A stretch of DNA of 54,714 nucleotides from JAVBNC01 sp031551765 (GCA_031551765.1 JAVBNC010000094.1:1-54714); one strand, 5' to 3'; positions 30,091 through 38,421 are shown, counted from the first letter of the stretch. Notes: a model not told the origin generated them from the sequence alone. Made by a program: numbers and translations.

Positions 30091-31074
30091 ATGGCTACGA
30101 ATTTTCATAGAGGCAGACGCCTGCGCCGCACGGCGGTTCTGCGCGAGATGGTGCGGGAAAACGCGTTGCGGCCCGCTGATTTGATCATGCCGTACTTTGT
30201 GGTGGACACGCAGGAGAAGGTGCTGCGGAAGCCCGTCAATTCCATGCCGGGGCAGTTCCAGCTTTCGCTGGACGCGCTGGCGGAAAAGGTGGGCAAAGAC
30301 GTGGACGCGGGGCTGCGTTCCTGCTTGCTGTTCGGTATTCCGGAATGCAAAGACGAAAGCGGCAGCGGGGCCTGGGCGGAAGAGGGCATTGTGCAGAAGG
30401 CCGTGGTGCTGCTCAAGAAGCGCTTTCCGGATCTGGTGGTGATTACGGACGTGTGTTTGTGCGAATATACCTCGCACGGGCATTGCGGGCTGCTGGACGC
30501 GGAAGGCACTGTGCGCAACGACGAAACCGTGGAACTTCTGTGCCGCACGGCGCTTTCCCACGCTAAGGCCGGGGCGGACATTGTGGCCCCTTCGGACATG
30601 ATGGACGGCCGGGTGGCGGGCATTCGCGGGCTTCTGGACGCCAACGGCTTTGGCTATATCCCGGTCATGTCCTACGCGTCCAAGTATGCGTCCGCGTTTT
30701 ACGGACCGTTTAGGGAAGCGGCGGAATCCACGCCCAAGTCCGGCAACCGCAAAAGCTACCAGATGGACCCGGCCAACTCCCGCGAAGCCATGCGCGAAGT
30801 GGCCGCGGATATCGCGGAAGGCGCGGACATGCTCATAGTCAAACCCGCCGGGCCGTACCTGGATATCCTGCGCGCGGTGCGCGAAAGCTGCGATCTGCCG
30901 CTGGCCGCGTACCAGGTCAGCGGCGAGTACGCCATGATCAAGGCGGCGGGGCAGAACGGCTGGGTGGACGAAGAGGCGGTCGTGCTGGAATCGCTGCTGG
31001 GCATCAAACGGGCCGGGGCGGACATGATCATCACTTATTTCTCGTCCGACCTGCTGGCGAAAAAACTGGTGTGA
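30091..31074 (+). CDS. hemB: Porphobilinogen synthase (delta-aminolevulinate dehydratase)
   Basis: Condenses two 5-aminolevulinates to porphobilinogen, the second common step of tetrapyrrole synthesis. The 327-residue protein starts at ATG 30091 (TTGGAGC upstream); the longer frame to 30007 is repeat sequence. The zinc-type active site is clear: DVCLCEYTSHGHCG supplies the Cys ligands that Mg-type enzymes replace with Ala/Asp. The Schiff-base lysines are in MSYASKYASAFYGPFR and IVKPAGPYLD. It is followed after 7 nt by ahbD, so the operon links precursor supply with haem completion. No Fur or haem-responsive site was recognised upstream. Confidence 0.96.
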   Translation: MATNFHRGRRLRRTAVLREMVRENALRPADLIMPYFVVDTQEKVLRKPVNSMPGQFQLSLDALAEKVGKDVDAGLRSCLLFGIPECKDESGSGAWAEEGIVQKAVVLLKKRFPDLVVITDVCLCEYTSHGHCGLLDAEGTVRNDETVELLCRTALSHAKAGADIVAPSDMMDGRVAGIRGLLDANGFGYIPVMSYASKYASAFYGPFREAAESTPKSGNRKSYQMDPANSREAMREVAADIAEGADMLIVKPAGPYLDILRAVRESCDLPLAAYQVSGEYAMIKAAGQNGWVDEEAVVLESLLGIKRAGADMIITYFSSDLLAKKLV

Positions 31075-31081
31075 GCGCGTC

Positions 31082-32206
31082 ATGAAGCAACATCCGCACC
31101 ATGCGCGCGGCCCGGCCGCGAAAGTTTTGCCGGACGGCAGCCCCGTGCTGCGTCTTGTGGCCTGGGAAGTGACCCGGTCCTGCAACCTGGCCTGCAAGCA
31201 TTGCCGCGCGGAAGCGCACAGCGAGCCCTATCCCGGCGAATGCGACACCGAAACGGCCAAGCGGCTTATTGATACCTTCCCCGAAGTGGGCAGCCCCATC
31301 ATCATCTTTACCGGCGGCGAGCCCATGCTGCGGCCGGACATTTACGAGCTTGCCGCGTATGCCACGGCCAAAGGGCTGCGCTGCGTCATGGCGCCCAACG
31401 GCACGCTGATCACGGAAGAAAGCGCGCGGAAAATACGCGAGGCCGGGGTGCTACGCTGCTCCATTTCCATTGACGGGGCCGATGCCGCGTCCCACGACGT
31501 GTTTCGCGGGGAAATCGGGGCTTTTGCCGGGGCCATGCGCGGCATAGAGCATTTGAAAGCGGCCGGGATTGAATTTCAGATCAACACCACGGTGACCAAG
31601 GACAATCTGGCCAGCTTCAAGGATATTTTCCGGCTTGCGGAGCGCCTGGGCGCGGCGGCCTGGCATATTTTCCTGCTGGTGCCCATGGGCCGGGCCGCGC
31701 GGTTGAACGACCAGGTCATCAGCGCGGCGGAATATGAGGAAACCCTGAGCTGGTTCTATGATTTCCGCAAAACCACGTCCATGCACCTGAAAGCCACCTG
31801 CGCCCCGCACTACTACCGCATCATGCGCCAGCGCGCCAAGGCGGAGGGGGTGGCCGTGACGCCGGAAAGTTTCGGCATGGACGCCCTGACCAGGGGCTGC
31901 CTGGGCGGCACGGGGTTCTGCTTTATCAGCCATACCGGCCAGGTGCAGCCTTGCGGCTATTTGGAACTGGACTGCGGCAACGTGTTCAAGACGCCTTTTC
32001 CGGAAATTTGGCGCACGTCCAAGCCCTTTTTGCAGTTCCGGGACCAGAAGGCCTACGCCGGCAAGTGTGGACCATGCGAATACCACAAGGTTTGCGGAGG
32101 CTGCCGGGCCAGAGCCCACAGCCTTACCGGCGACCACATGGCGGAAGAGCCTTTGTGCAGCTATGTTCCGGCCAAAGCGAAGCCCTGTGGAGGAGGTTGC
32201 GGATGA
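31082..32206 (+). CDS. ahbD: Radical SAM haem b synthase AhbD
   Basis: Final enzyme of the siroheme-dependent haem pathway: oxidative decarboxylation of the propionates of iron-coproporphyrin III to vinyls. The radical SAM motif is CNLACKHC near residues 35-42. The second, SPASM-like cluster region reads CGYLELDCGNVF ... CGPCEYHKVCGGCRARAHSL ... PLCSY. The N-terminal LVAWEVTRSCNLACKHCRAE and the VCGGCRARA...GD signature favour AhbD over AhbC, whose N-terminus is longer and whose motif is CNLxCxHCY. The C-terminus ends in a Cys/Gly tail (PCGGGCG). 374 residues. It lies between hemB (7-nt gap) and an AhbA/B gene (ATGA overlap). AhbC and the other decarboxylase subunit are not in the window. Confidence 0.85.
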   Translation: MKQHPHHARGPAAKVLPDGSPVLRLVAWEVTRSCNLACKHCRAEAHSEPYPGECDTETAKRLIDTFPEVGSPIIIFTGGEPMLRPDIYELAAYATAKGLRCVMAPNGTLITEESARKIREAGVLRCSISIDGADAASHDVFRGEIGAFAGAMRGIEHLKAAGIEFQINTTVTKDNLASFKDIFRLAERLGAAAWHIFLLVPMGRAARLNDQVISAAEYEETLSWFYDFRKTTSMHLKATCAPHYYRIMRQRAKAEGVAVTPESFGMDALTRGCLGGTGFCFISHTGQVQPCGYLELDCGNVFKTPFPEIWRTSKPFLQFRDQKAYAGKCGPCEYHKVCGGCRARAHSLTGDHMAEEPLCSYVPAKAKPCGGGCG

Positions 32207-32718
32207 GTGGACCAGCCCATGGCGCGGCTGCTGACGGGGCCGCCATTGACGCCGCCCTGGATACCCTGCTGGACGGACCGGACAGGGCCATACTCGGGCT
32301 GATCCAGTCTGGCTTTCCGCTGGAGAGCCGCCCTTACGCCGTCATCGGCGCGGCAGTGGGCCTGCCCGAGCAAGAGTGCCTTGAACGTGTGCGCGCCATG
32401 CGCAAGCGCGGGCTTATCCGGCGCATCGGGGCCAATTTCCAGTCCGGCAAGCTGGGCTTTTCCAGCACGCTCTGCGCCGCCAAAGTGCCGGAAGACAAGC
32501 TGGATGGCTTCATCCGGGCCGTGAACGCGGAAAAAGGCGTCACCCACAACTATTTGCGCGACCACGCCTACAATGTCTGGTTCACGCTCATCAGCCCGTC
32601 CAAGGACGCGGCCCGCGCCACGCTGGATGCCATCAGCAATGCCACGGGCGTGGCTATTCTGAACCTGCCCGCCAGCGCTCTGTACAAGATCAAAGTGGAT
32701 TTTCAGATGGATGCGTGA
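32203..32718 (+). CDS. Siroheme decarboxylase subunit (AhbA or AhbB, Lrp/AsnC-like)
   Basis: Half of the AhbA/AhbB heterodimer that decarboxylates siroheme to 12,18-didecarboxysiroheme. The 171-residue protein has an N-terminal AsnC-type winged helix (ILGLIQSGFPLESRPYAVIG ... RVRAMRKRGLIRRIGANF) and a C-terminal RAM-like domain. The block GVTHNYLRDHAYNVWFTL holds the His residues that bind siroheme iron in this family; SALYKIKVDFQMD is the usual C-terminus. It looks like an Lrp regulator, but the GVTHNYxR motif and its position make it the enzyme. ATG 32203 overlaps the ahbD stop. Subunit A versus B is not decided here. Confidence 0.85.
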   Translation: MSGPAHGAAADGAAIDAALDTLLDGPDRAILGLIQSGFPLESRPYAVIGAAVGLPEQECLERVRAMRKRGLIRRIGANFQSGKLGFSSTLCAAKVPEDKLDGFIRAVNAEKGVTHNYLRDHAYNVWFTLISPSKDAARATLDAISNATGVAILNLPASALYKIKVDFQMDA

Positions 32719-32835
32719 GGCCCGCGGAGTATCCTTTCGCGCGCTGCCATAAAACCCGCCGCAAAAGCTCTTCCGCCGGTTCTTGGGTGGAAAACGCCTC
32801 GAGCGTCGACACGCCTCTGGCCTGCGGCGCGCTTC

Positions 32836-34176
32836 TTATTTCTCGCCTGTCCCGGGCAGAAAAAGCCCCAGGTCCACGGCCTGGCCCATGGCGAGGTGCC
32901 CCGCGTGGTTGGGGTGCAGGTAGTCGCCGGGGCCGCCGCTGGTGCTGTTGGGCGCGAATTCCGGTTTCAGGCCGCCGCTGGCCGGGTCCTCTGTGGCGGC
33001 GGCGAAATCGAGCACCCCGTCAAAGAGCCTGGAACCGCGGATCAAGTCGTTGAGCGCCCTGCGCCGGGCGTCCTGCTCCGCAGAGCCGTGGTTGGGGTTG
33101 GTGCTCCCGATCGCCGGGGGCAGCGTCGCGCCCAGCACGCGTATGCCGGGCCGGGCCGCGCGCAGGCGGGCCACGCCTTTTTCCATGCCCGCCCAGACTT
33201 CCTGGGCTGAAAAATTGCCTTTCTTGCCGAAATCGTTGATGCCTTCCAGCCAGATGCAGTGGGTGAGCCCGGACAGGCCCAGCACGTCACGCTCCAGGCG
33301 GGAGACGGCGGACGGCCCGCCCGCGTAAGGCGAGGCGGCGGAATGGGCGGCGGGCCCCAGCACCAGGTTGCCGCTGATACCCGCGTTGACCACGCTGTAC
33401 ACGGGGCCGTGGGCCGCCTGCAGGCGACGGGCCAGCACGTCGACCCAGCGGTCCGCGCCGTTCAGGGTGGTGTTGGCCCCGTCGGTGATGGAATCCCCCA
33501 GGGCGGCGACCACCTTGGTGCCCGCGGGCAGGCGCATGTCCACGGCATCTAGGAAAAAGCAGGACGTGGTGCTGAAAGCAAAGCCTTTTTCCGCCTCGGA
33601 AACGCTGACGGCCTCCGTGCCCGGCGCGGTTAGGTACGAAGTGTTCTGGGCCAGCGCGTGCCAGGTCATGGGGCCGCTTTTGCCCGAGGTGTAAAAGCTG
33701 ACGGCCAGGTTGCGGCCGCTGAGCAGCGTTTCTTCCTCCGGCCGCACAAAGGGCAGAGTGACGGGGTCACTCCAGACGGAGTCGCCCGGCGCGATGATTA
33801 CCCAGCTTTTGCCGCCGAAAAGCACGGGGCTGTTCGTGCCCTTGACCAGCGCGGGACCGGCGGACTGCAGGCCCGCATAGGCGCGGTCCAGTAACAGAGG
33901 CCGCGTGCCGAAAACATTGGAAAAGCGCAACCGGGTTTCCCTGCCCCACAGGCTGGGCCGGACCATGAGCCGGAAAGTCTGGTCAAAGGTCCCGTTGGAC
34001 GGGTTGGGCAGGGCAAAGTCCAGGTTGGGCTGCGCGCGGGCGTTGCCGCTGGGATACGGCCCCTGAGCGGAAGCGGCCCAGACCGCCGCCCAGTGAAAAG
34101 CGGGGGCGTCCGCCGCCCAGGCGGCCGGGGCATGGAACAAAAACAGCAGCAACACCAGCGGCAGCAACAACAGCAT
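32836..34176 (-). CDS. Secreted SGNH/GDSL-family esterase
   Basis: A 446-residue exported hydrolase. ATG 34176 follows AAGGAG, and residues 1-21 are a signal peptide (LLLLPLVLLLFLFHAPAAWA); the longer frame to 34272 is not supported. A beta-rich N-terminal domain (residues about 25-210) precedes the SGNH domain: block I GDSITDGANT near residue 218, the Gly block NAGISGN, block III GINDFG with the conserved Asn, and block V HPNHAGH with the catalytic His; the catalytic Asp two residues before the usual His is replaced by a Tyr-Leu pair (DYLHPNH). Likely acts on acetylated or acylated polysaccharide in the periplasm or outside; the substrate is unknown. It stands alone on the minus strand. Confidence 0.82.
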   Translation of the reverse strand: MLLLLPLVLLLFLFHAPAAWAADAPAFHWAAVWAASAQGPYPSGNARAQPNLDFALPNPSNGTFDQTFRLMVRPSLWGRETRLRFSNVFGTRPLLLDRAYAGLQSAGPALVKGTNSPVLFGGKSWVIIAPGDSVWSDPVTLPFVRPEEETLLSGRNLAVSFYTSGKSGPMTWHALAQNTSYLTAPGTEAVSVSEAEKGFAFSTTSCFFLDAVDMRLPAGTKVVAALGDSITDGANTTLNGADRWVDVLARRLQAAHGPVYSVVNAGISGNLVLGPAAHSAASPYAGGPSAVSRLERDVLGLSGLTHCIWLEGINDFGKKGNFSAQEVWAGMEKGVARLRAARPGIRVLGATLPPAIGSTNPNHGSAEQDARRRALNDLIRGSRLFDGVLDFAAATEDPASGGLKPEFAPNSTSGGPGDYLHPNHAGHLAMGQAVDLGLFLPGTGEK

Positions 34177-34255
34177 ACGGCACTCCTTGGCACGCGAACT
34201 GCCGCCACTGTGCCGCCAAGGCCGCAGGCCGTCAAGCCGCCCGCACGCAAGATAG

Positions 34256-34297
34256 AAAAACCGCCGCAACACGCGCTGACGGGCGTTGCGGCGGTTT
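34256..34297 (-). terminator. Rho-independent terminator of the hyi-glxR operon (minus strand)
   Basis: On the minus strand AAACCGCCGCAAC pairs perfectly with GTTGCGGCGGTTT over 13 bp around a 14-nt loop and is followed by a short T-run. It lies 20 nt beyond the glxR stop. Confidence 0.88.
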
Positions 34298-34316
34298 GCA
34301 TGGACGCTGTGCGGCC

Positions 34317-35204
34317 TTACTTGCGCTTCACTTCAAAGCTGGAGATTTTCTCATAATAGCGGACCAGGGCGGAGTGGTCCGCATCGCCCATGCCGTCCAC
34401 TTTGAGGGCCTGCATCATTTCCAGCACCTGAGCGGAAAGGGGCAGGGGAACCCCGACGCCGTGGCCGGTGTCCATGATGTTGCCCAGATCCTTGATGTGC
34501 AGGTTGATCTTGAAACCGGGCTTGATGTTGCGGTCCAGCATCATGGGCGCTTTGGCGTCCATGACCGTGGAACCGGCCAGCCCGCCCCGGATGGCCTGGT
34601 AGACCAGTTCCGGGTCCGCACCGGCCTTGGCGGCCAGGGTCATGGCTTCCGCCAGGCCCGCTATGTTCACGGCCACCACGATCTGGTTGGCCAGCTTGGC
34701 GATGTTGCCCGCGCCTATTTCGCCCACGCGCACCACGCTCCCGGCCATTTTGTCCAGCACGGGCTTGGCTTCGTCAAAATCGGCCTGCTTGCCGCCGATC
34801 ATCACGGACAGGGTGCCGTCAATGGCCTTGGGCTCGCCACCGGAAACGGGCGCGTCCAGCATGCGCACGCCCTTTTTGGCCAGGCCGTCGTGAATGTCCC
34901 GCGCGGCCAGCGGCGCAATGGAACTCATGTCCACCAGCAGCGTGCCGGGCTTCGCATTATCCGCAATACCGCCTTCGCCAAGCGCCACTTCCGCCACCTG
35001 GGGGGAGTTGGGCAGCATGGTGATGATAAAGGCGCACTGTTTGGCCACGTCCGCCACGGAAGAAGCGGCTTTGGCGCCGGCCGCGGCGACTTCGTCCACG
35101 GCGGCTTTGGTGCGATCATAGCAGATAACCGTATGACCGGCTTTGAGCAGGTTCTTGCTCATGGGCTTACCCATGATGCCGAGACCGATGAATCCGATTT
35201 GCAT
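34317..35204 (-). CDS. glxR: 2-hydroxy-3-oxopropionate (tartronate semialdehyde) reductase
   Basis: NAD(P)H-dependent reduction of tartronate semialdehyde to D-glycerate. The 295-residue protein is a beta-hydroxyacid dehydrogenase: Rossmann motif GFIGLGIMGKPMSKNLLKAG at the N-terminus, substrate-binding DAPVSGGEPKA near 121, and the catalytic Lys in GAGNIAKLANQIVV near 168. These match GarR/GlxR rather than 6-phosphogluconate dehydrogenase. It lies 80 nt downstream of hyi on the same strand, forming a hydroxypyruvate / tartronate-semialdehyde / glycerate module. Glyoxylate carboligase (gcl) and glycerate kinase are not in the window. AGGAGG precedes the start. Confidence 0.92.
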   Translation of the reverse strand: MQIGFIGLGIMGKPMSKNLLKAGHTVICYDRTKAAVDEVAAAGAKAASSVADVAKQCAFIITMLPNSPQVAEVALGEGGIADNAKPGTLLVDMSSIAPLAARDIHDGLAKKGVRMLDAPVSGGEPKAIDGTLSVMIGGKQADFDEAKPVLDKMAGSVVRVGEIGAGNIAKLANQIVVAVNIAGLAEAMTLAAKAGADPELVYQAIRGGLAGSTVMDAKAPMMLDRNIKPGFKINLHIKDLGNIMDTGHGVGVPLPLSAQVLEMMQALKVDGMGDADHSALVRYYEKISSFEVKRK

Positions 35205-35284
35205 GGCGTCCTCCTAAAGGGAACAAAAAAGTGTCAGTATAATGATGCGCCGCCGCGCGCGTTGCGGCAGGGAACACAACATGC

Positions 35285-36064
35285 CTACAGGGAAAAGCCG
35301 TGGGCCGGGATCCACTGCAGCGAAGCCACGGTGTCCGGGGCGGGCTTGTACTCCAGGCCCACCCAGCCTTTGTAGCCCATAGCGTCCAGGCCGTTCAGCA
35401 GATTCTTGTAATGGATCTCGCCGTTGCCCGGCTGGTTGCGGCCGGGGTTGTCCGCGATCTGGATGTGGCCGATACGGGCCAGGTTGTTCTTGATGGTTTG
35501 CAGCAGTTCGCCTTCCATGCGCTGGGCGTGGTAGACGTCATACTGCACCTTGGCGTTGGGGCGGCCCACCTCGTCCAGAATCTGCAGCGCCTGGGCCGTG
35601 TAGTTGAGGTAGAAGCCCGGCATGTCAAAGGTATTGAGGGGCTCCACCAGCAGGGTGATATTGTGGGGCGCGAACTGGTCCGCCGCGTAGCGCAGGCGTT
35701 CCACCAGACGGGGGCGGACCACGGCTTCCGGCTCCACGGCCTTGCCCACCAGGCAGTTGACCAACGGGACGTTCAGGGCCTTAGCGTAGATTATGGCCTT
35801 GGCCACGCCTTCCTTGAACTCGGCTTCCCGGTCCCCAATCACCGCGATACCGCGCTCGCCGCCGTCCCAGTTGCCCGCGGGCAGGTTGAACAGCACCTGG
35901 CTGAGGGAGTTGTCGCGCAACAGTGCGGCGAGCTTTTCCGCCGGATAGTCGTAGGGAAACATGTACTCCACGGTTTTGAAACCGGCCTTGGCGGCCGCGG
36001 CGAAGCGCTCTTCAAACGGCAGTTCGGTGAACAGCATGGATAAGTTGGCGGAAAAACGGGGCAT
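35285..36064 (-). CDS. hyi: Hydroxypyruvate isomerase
   Basis: Interconverts hydroxypyruvate and tartronate semialdehyde, the substrate of GlxR encoded next. The 259-residue protein is a xylose-isomerase-like TIM barrel that starts PRFSANLSMLFTELPFEERF, the N-terminus typical of Hyi; metal and substrate residues are in LLVEPLN, VQYDVYHAQRMEG, HIQIADNPGRNQPGNGEI and WVGLEYKP. ATG 36064 follows AAGGAGAG. A sigma-70-like promoter and overlapping palindromes upstream indicate an operon (hyi-glxR) under specific control. It could use hydroxypyruvate from serine or glyoxylate condensation. Confidence 0.92.
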   Translation of the reverse strand: MPRFSANLSMLFTELPFEERFAAAAKAGFKTVEYMFPYDYPAEKLAALLRDNSLSQVLFNLPAGNWDGGERGIAVIGDREAEFKEGVAKAIIYAKALNVPLVNCLVGKAVEPEAVVRPRLVERLRYAADQFAPHNITLLVEPLNTFDMPGFYLNYTAQALQILDEVGRPNAKVQYDVYHAQRMEGELLQTIKNNLARIGHIQIADNPGRNQPGNGEIHYKNLLNGLDAMGYKGWVGLEYKPAPDTVASLQWIPAHGFSL

Positions 36065-36098
36065 GGGTCTCTCCTTGTTTGCGTATCAACAGCTACTT

Positions 36099-36161
36099 GT
36101 TTCTAAATAAGAAACATTGTTTCCTAAAAAAATTTATAGCATGGACAAAGGAGCGGGGCAA
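36099..36161 (-). promoter_or_regulatory. Promoter and palindromic operator of hyi-glxR
   Basis: On the minus strand, TTGCCC (plus 36156-36161) and TATAAA (36133-36138) are separated by 17 nt, a good sigma-70 promoter. Just downstream, about where transcription would start, are two overlapping palindromes: GAAACATTGTTTC (36111-36123) and GTTTCTAAATAAGAAAC (36099-36115). A repressor bound there would block initiation. The regulator is not in the window; IclR- or GntR-type proteins control such operons elsewhere. Confidence 0.68.
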
Positions 36162-36254
36162 GCATATTTTTAGGCCAGCTTTCTTGTACGCCGTCCGCCT
36201 CCGACCGGCAACGGGACAAAAGGCGGGGCGCCCGGAAAAAGAAAAGGGGAGGGC

Positions 36255-36283
36255 TTGACTTTATCACGGCGCGAGGGTAGAAG
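36255..36283 (+). promoter_or_regulatory. Sigma-70-like promoter of rplU-rpmA
   Basis: TTGACT (36255-36260), a 17-nt spacer, then TAGAAG (36278-36283). It lies 29 nt before the rplU start, so the leader is short. Confidence 0.65.
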
Positions 36284-36311
36284 CCTCTCTCTTTGTGTAT
36301 GGAGGAATCAC

Positions 36312-36620
36312 ATGTACGCGATTATAGAGTGCGGCGGCAAACAGTTCCGCGTTGAAGAAGGCGGCAAGATCCGCGTGGAAAAACTGAACGCGGACGTCGG
36401 CGGCGAAGTGGTTATCGACAAGGTGCTGCTGTACAGCGGCGCTTCCTTTGCCGTGGGCAAGCCCTATGTTGCCGATGCCAAGGTCACCGCGGAAGTGGTG
36501 GAACACGGCCGGGGCGACAAGATCGTGGTGTTCAAGAAGTGGCGGCGCAACGACTCCCGTCGCACGCAGGGCCACCGTCAGGATTTCACCACCCTGAAAA
36601 TCAAGTCCATCACGGCGTAA
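36312..36620 (+). CDS. rplU: 50S ribosomal protein L21
   Basis: Large-subunit ribosomal protein that binds 23S rRNA. The 102-residue protein starts MYAIIECGGKQFRVEEG, the invariant L21 N-terminus, and ends with KKWRRNDSRRTQGHRQDFT followed by KIKSI, the L21 signature (KxRRRKxYRRKxGHRQxxT). ATG 36312 follows GGAGGAAT; a longer frame from 36255 overlaps the promoter. rpmA follows after 22 nt and obg lies further downstream, the common L21-L27-Obg order. Confidence 0.97.
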   Translation: MYAIIECGGKQFRVEEGGKIRVEKLNADVGGEVVIDKVLLYSGASFAVGKPYVADAKVTAEVVEHGRGDKIVVFKKWRRNDSRRTQGHRQDFTTLKIKSITA

Positions 36621-36642
36621 CAGCCGCGCAGGAGATAGAACC

Positions 36643-36918
36643 ATGGCACATAAAAAAGCAGGCGGCAGTTCCCGCAACGGACGCGACAGCCAGGGGCAGC
36701 GGCGCGGCGTGAAGCGCTTTGGCGGCCAGCACGTGCTGGCCGGCAACATCATCGTGCGCCAGGTGGGCACCAAGGTGCACCCCGGCGAAGGCGTGGGCCT
36801 GGGCCGCGACTACACCATTTTCGCAACCTGCGACGGCGTGGTGGCTTTTGAAAAGTACACCCGCAAAAAGCGCGTGCTGACCCGCGTGCACGTCCGTCCC
36901 GCCGGAGCGGCCGCGTAA
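36643..36918 (+). CDS. rpmA: 50S ribosomal protein L27
   Basis: Large-subunit protein whose N-terminal tail reaches the peptidyl-transferase centre. The 91 residues begin MAHKKAGGSSRNGRDSQGQR and contain RFGGQHVLAGNIIVRQVGTK, both diagnostic for L27. The mature N-terminus AHKKAGGS follows the initiator Met directly, without the cleaved extension found in Firmicutes. GGAG lies about 9 nt before the ATG. Cotranscribed with rplU, and followed by a terminator. Confidence 0.97.
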   Translation: MAHKKAGGSSRNGRDSQGQRRGVKRFGGQHVLAGNIIVRQVGTKVHPGEGVGLGRDYTIFATCDGVVAFEKYTRKKRVLTRVHVRPAGAAA

Positions 36919-36952
36919 CAACGCGCGCCGGGCGGAAAGCCGGAAATATTCT

Positions 36953-36983
36953 GGGCGGGAGCGCTAGCGCTTTCGCCCTTTTT
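36953..36983 (+). terminator. Terminator after rpmA
   Basis: GGGCGGGAGCG (36953-36963) and CGCTTTCGCCC (36968-36978) form an 11-position stem with two GG/TT wobble pairs around a CTAG loop, followed by T5. It separates rplU-rpmA from obg, so obg probably has its own promoter or depends on read-through. Confidence 0.75.
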
Positions 36984-37051
36984 GGTGTCTGCCCACGCGA
37001 TACGGACAGTCACAACCGGACGACAGCGGTTCCGTATTTCTAGAAGAACCG

Positions 37052-37162
37052 CCGCACCCTCCTTGTCAAAGTTCTTGGGAAGGAGGATGGGGGTCCGGGG
37101 GAAGGGGGAAACCTTTCTTCCAAGAAAGGTTTACCCCTTCCCCCGGCCGCCGGAGGCATTCA
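37052..37162 (+). repeat. Intergenic repeat module B (copy 5) with C tail
   Basis: CACCCTCCTTGTCAAAGTTC, GGGGTCCGGGGGAAGGGGG, then the hairpin AACCTTTCTT/AAGAAAGGTT, ending CCCGGCCGCCGGAGGCATTC. As at 8241 (pgsB), its tail provides GGAGG 9-12 nt before the start codon of obg. Confidence 0.8.
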
Positions 37163-37166
37163 TTCC

Positions 37167-38267
37167 ATGCGATTTGTAGATGAAGCGACCATAACCGTGC
37201 AGGCGGGCAAGGGCGGCAGGGGCTGCGTTTCCTTCCGGCGGGAGAAATTCGTGCCCCGGGGCGGCCCGGACGGCGGCAACGGCGGGGACGGCGGCAGCGT
37301 GTATTTACGCGGCGTCTCCCGGTTGCACTCGCTGTACGACTTCCGGGTTAAGCGCCGCTACGAGGCGGAAAACGGCCAGCCCGGCCAGGGCTCGCAATGC
37401 CACGGCCGCAACGGCCAGGACCTGGTGGTGGATTTGCCGCTGGGCACCCAGCTGTACGAAGTGACCCCGGAAGGGGAAAGGCTGCTGGCGGACCTTTCGG
37501 AAGCGGACACGCCCGTGCTGGTCTGCGCGGGCGGCCGGGGCGGCAAAGGCAACGAGCACTTTAAATCCTCCACCATGCGCGCCCCGCGTTTTTCCCAGCC
37601 TGGGGAACCGGGAGACGGCCGCACCCTGCGCCTGGAATTGAAAATCCTGGCGGACTGCGGGCTGATCGGCCTGCCCAACGCGGGCAAGTCCACGTTCATC
37701 AGCAAGGTTTCCGCCGCGCGGCCGCGCATTGCGCCGTACCCGTTCACCACGCTGACGCCCAACCTGGGCGTGCTGCTGGACGACAATGATTTCGACCGGC
37801 GCATGGTCATCGCGGACATACCGGGCCTGATAGAGGGCGCGCACACGGGCCTGGGCCTGGGGCACCGCTTTCTGCGCCACGTGGAGCGCACCCGTTTCCT
37901 GGTCCACATCCTGAGCATAGAGGACATGGGCGACGACGACCCCTGGGCCGGGTTCGCGCTGATCGACACCGAACTGGCCCTGTTCGACGAGGAATTGTCC
38001 CTGCGCCGCCAGGTGCGGGTGGTGAACAAGATCGACACGGCCGACCCGGAGCGAGTGCAGGCGCTGCGCGAGCGGGCGCAAGCCGACGGGTTGCCCGTGT
38101 TCTTCATTTCCGCGCTGAACGGCGAGGGCATTGAAGACGTGGTGGCAGAAATGTGGCGGCTCAAGGAAGAGCTGATGCCCGGCGAGGCCCTGGTGCGGCC
38201 GCGCGAGGCGGCGGAACCGGAAGAGCCGGCAGACGAAGATGTGGAAGTGATCTGGACCCGCGAATAA
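37167..38267 (+). CDS. obg: GTPase Obg (ribosome assembly)
   Basis: Essential GTPase that assists 50S subunit assembly and stress responses. The 366 residues hold the glycine-rich Obg fold (FVDEATITVQAGKGGRGCVS ... GGPDGGNGGDGGSVYL) over about 1-158, then the G domain: G1 GLPNAGKST near 165, switch TTLTPNLG, G3 DIPGLIEGAHTGLGLG near 213, G4 NKID near 290, and SALNGEGIEDV. A C-terminal acidic tail (EEPADEDVEV) replaces the OCT domain found in some homologues. ATG 37167 follows GGAGG contributed by a module B/C repeat. Confidence 0.96.
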   Translation: MRFVDEATITVQAGKGGRGCVSFRREKFVPRGGPDGGNGGDGGSVYLRGVSRLHSLYDFRVKRRYEAENGQPGQGSQCHGRNGQDLVVDLPLGTQLYEVTPEGERLLADLSEADTPVLVCAGGRGGKGNEHFKSSTMRAPRFSQPGEPGDGRTLRLELKILADCGLIGLPNAGKSTFISKVSAARPRIAPYPFTTLTPNLGVLLDDNDFDRRMVIADIPGLIEGAHTGLGLGHRFLRHVERTRFLVHILSIEDMGDDDPWAGFALIDTELALFDEELSLRRQVRVVNKIDTADPERVQALRERAQADGLPVFFISALNGEGIEDVVAEMWRLKEELMPGEALVRPREAAEPEEPADEDVEVIWTRE

Positions 38268-38296
38268 AGAAAGCCGGGTCAGTGCAAGAACAATGC

Positions 38297-38340
38297 AGCG
38301 CGCCGCCGCGGGAAAGCGACCCCGTGGCGGCGCGCTTTTT
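38297..38340 (+). terminator. Terminator after obg
   Basis: AGCGCGCCGCC (38297-38307) pairs perfectly with GGCGGCGCGCT (38326-38336) around an 18-nt loop; T5 follows. It separates obg from proB. Confidence 0.88.
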
Positions 38341-38421
38341 CCGTGCCGCCGCTCCTCCCGCTTGTGCCCGGAGCAAAGTCCCGGTACAAAGGCGGTACAA
38401 ACCGTCTGCAAAGGAGCCGCC

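Noticed and set aside
32203..32718. Lrp/AsnC transcription regulator
   Set aside because: The protein has the AsnC-like fold but carries the GVTHNYLR siroheme-binding block and overlaps ahbD, so it is called a siroheme decarboxylase subunit.
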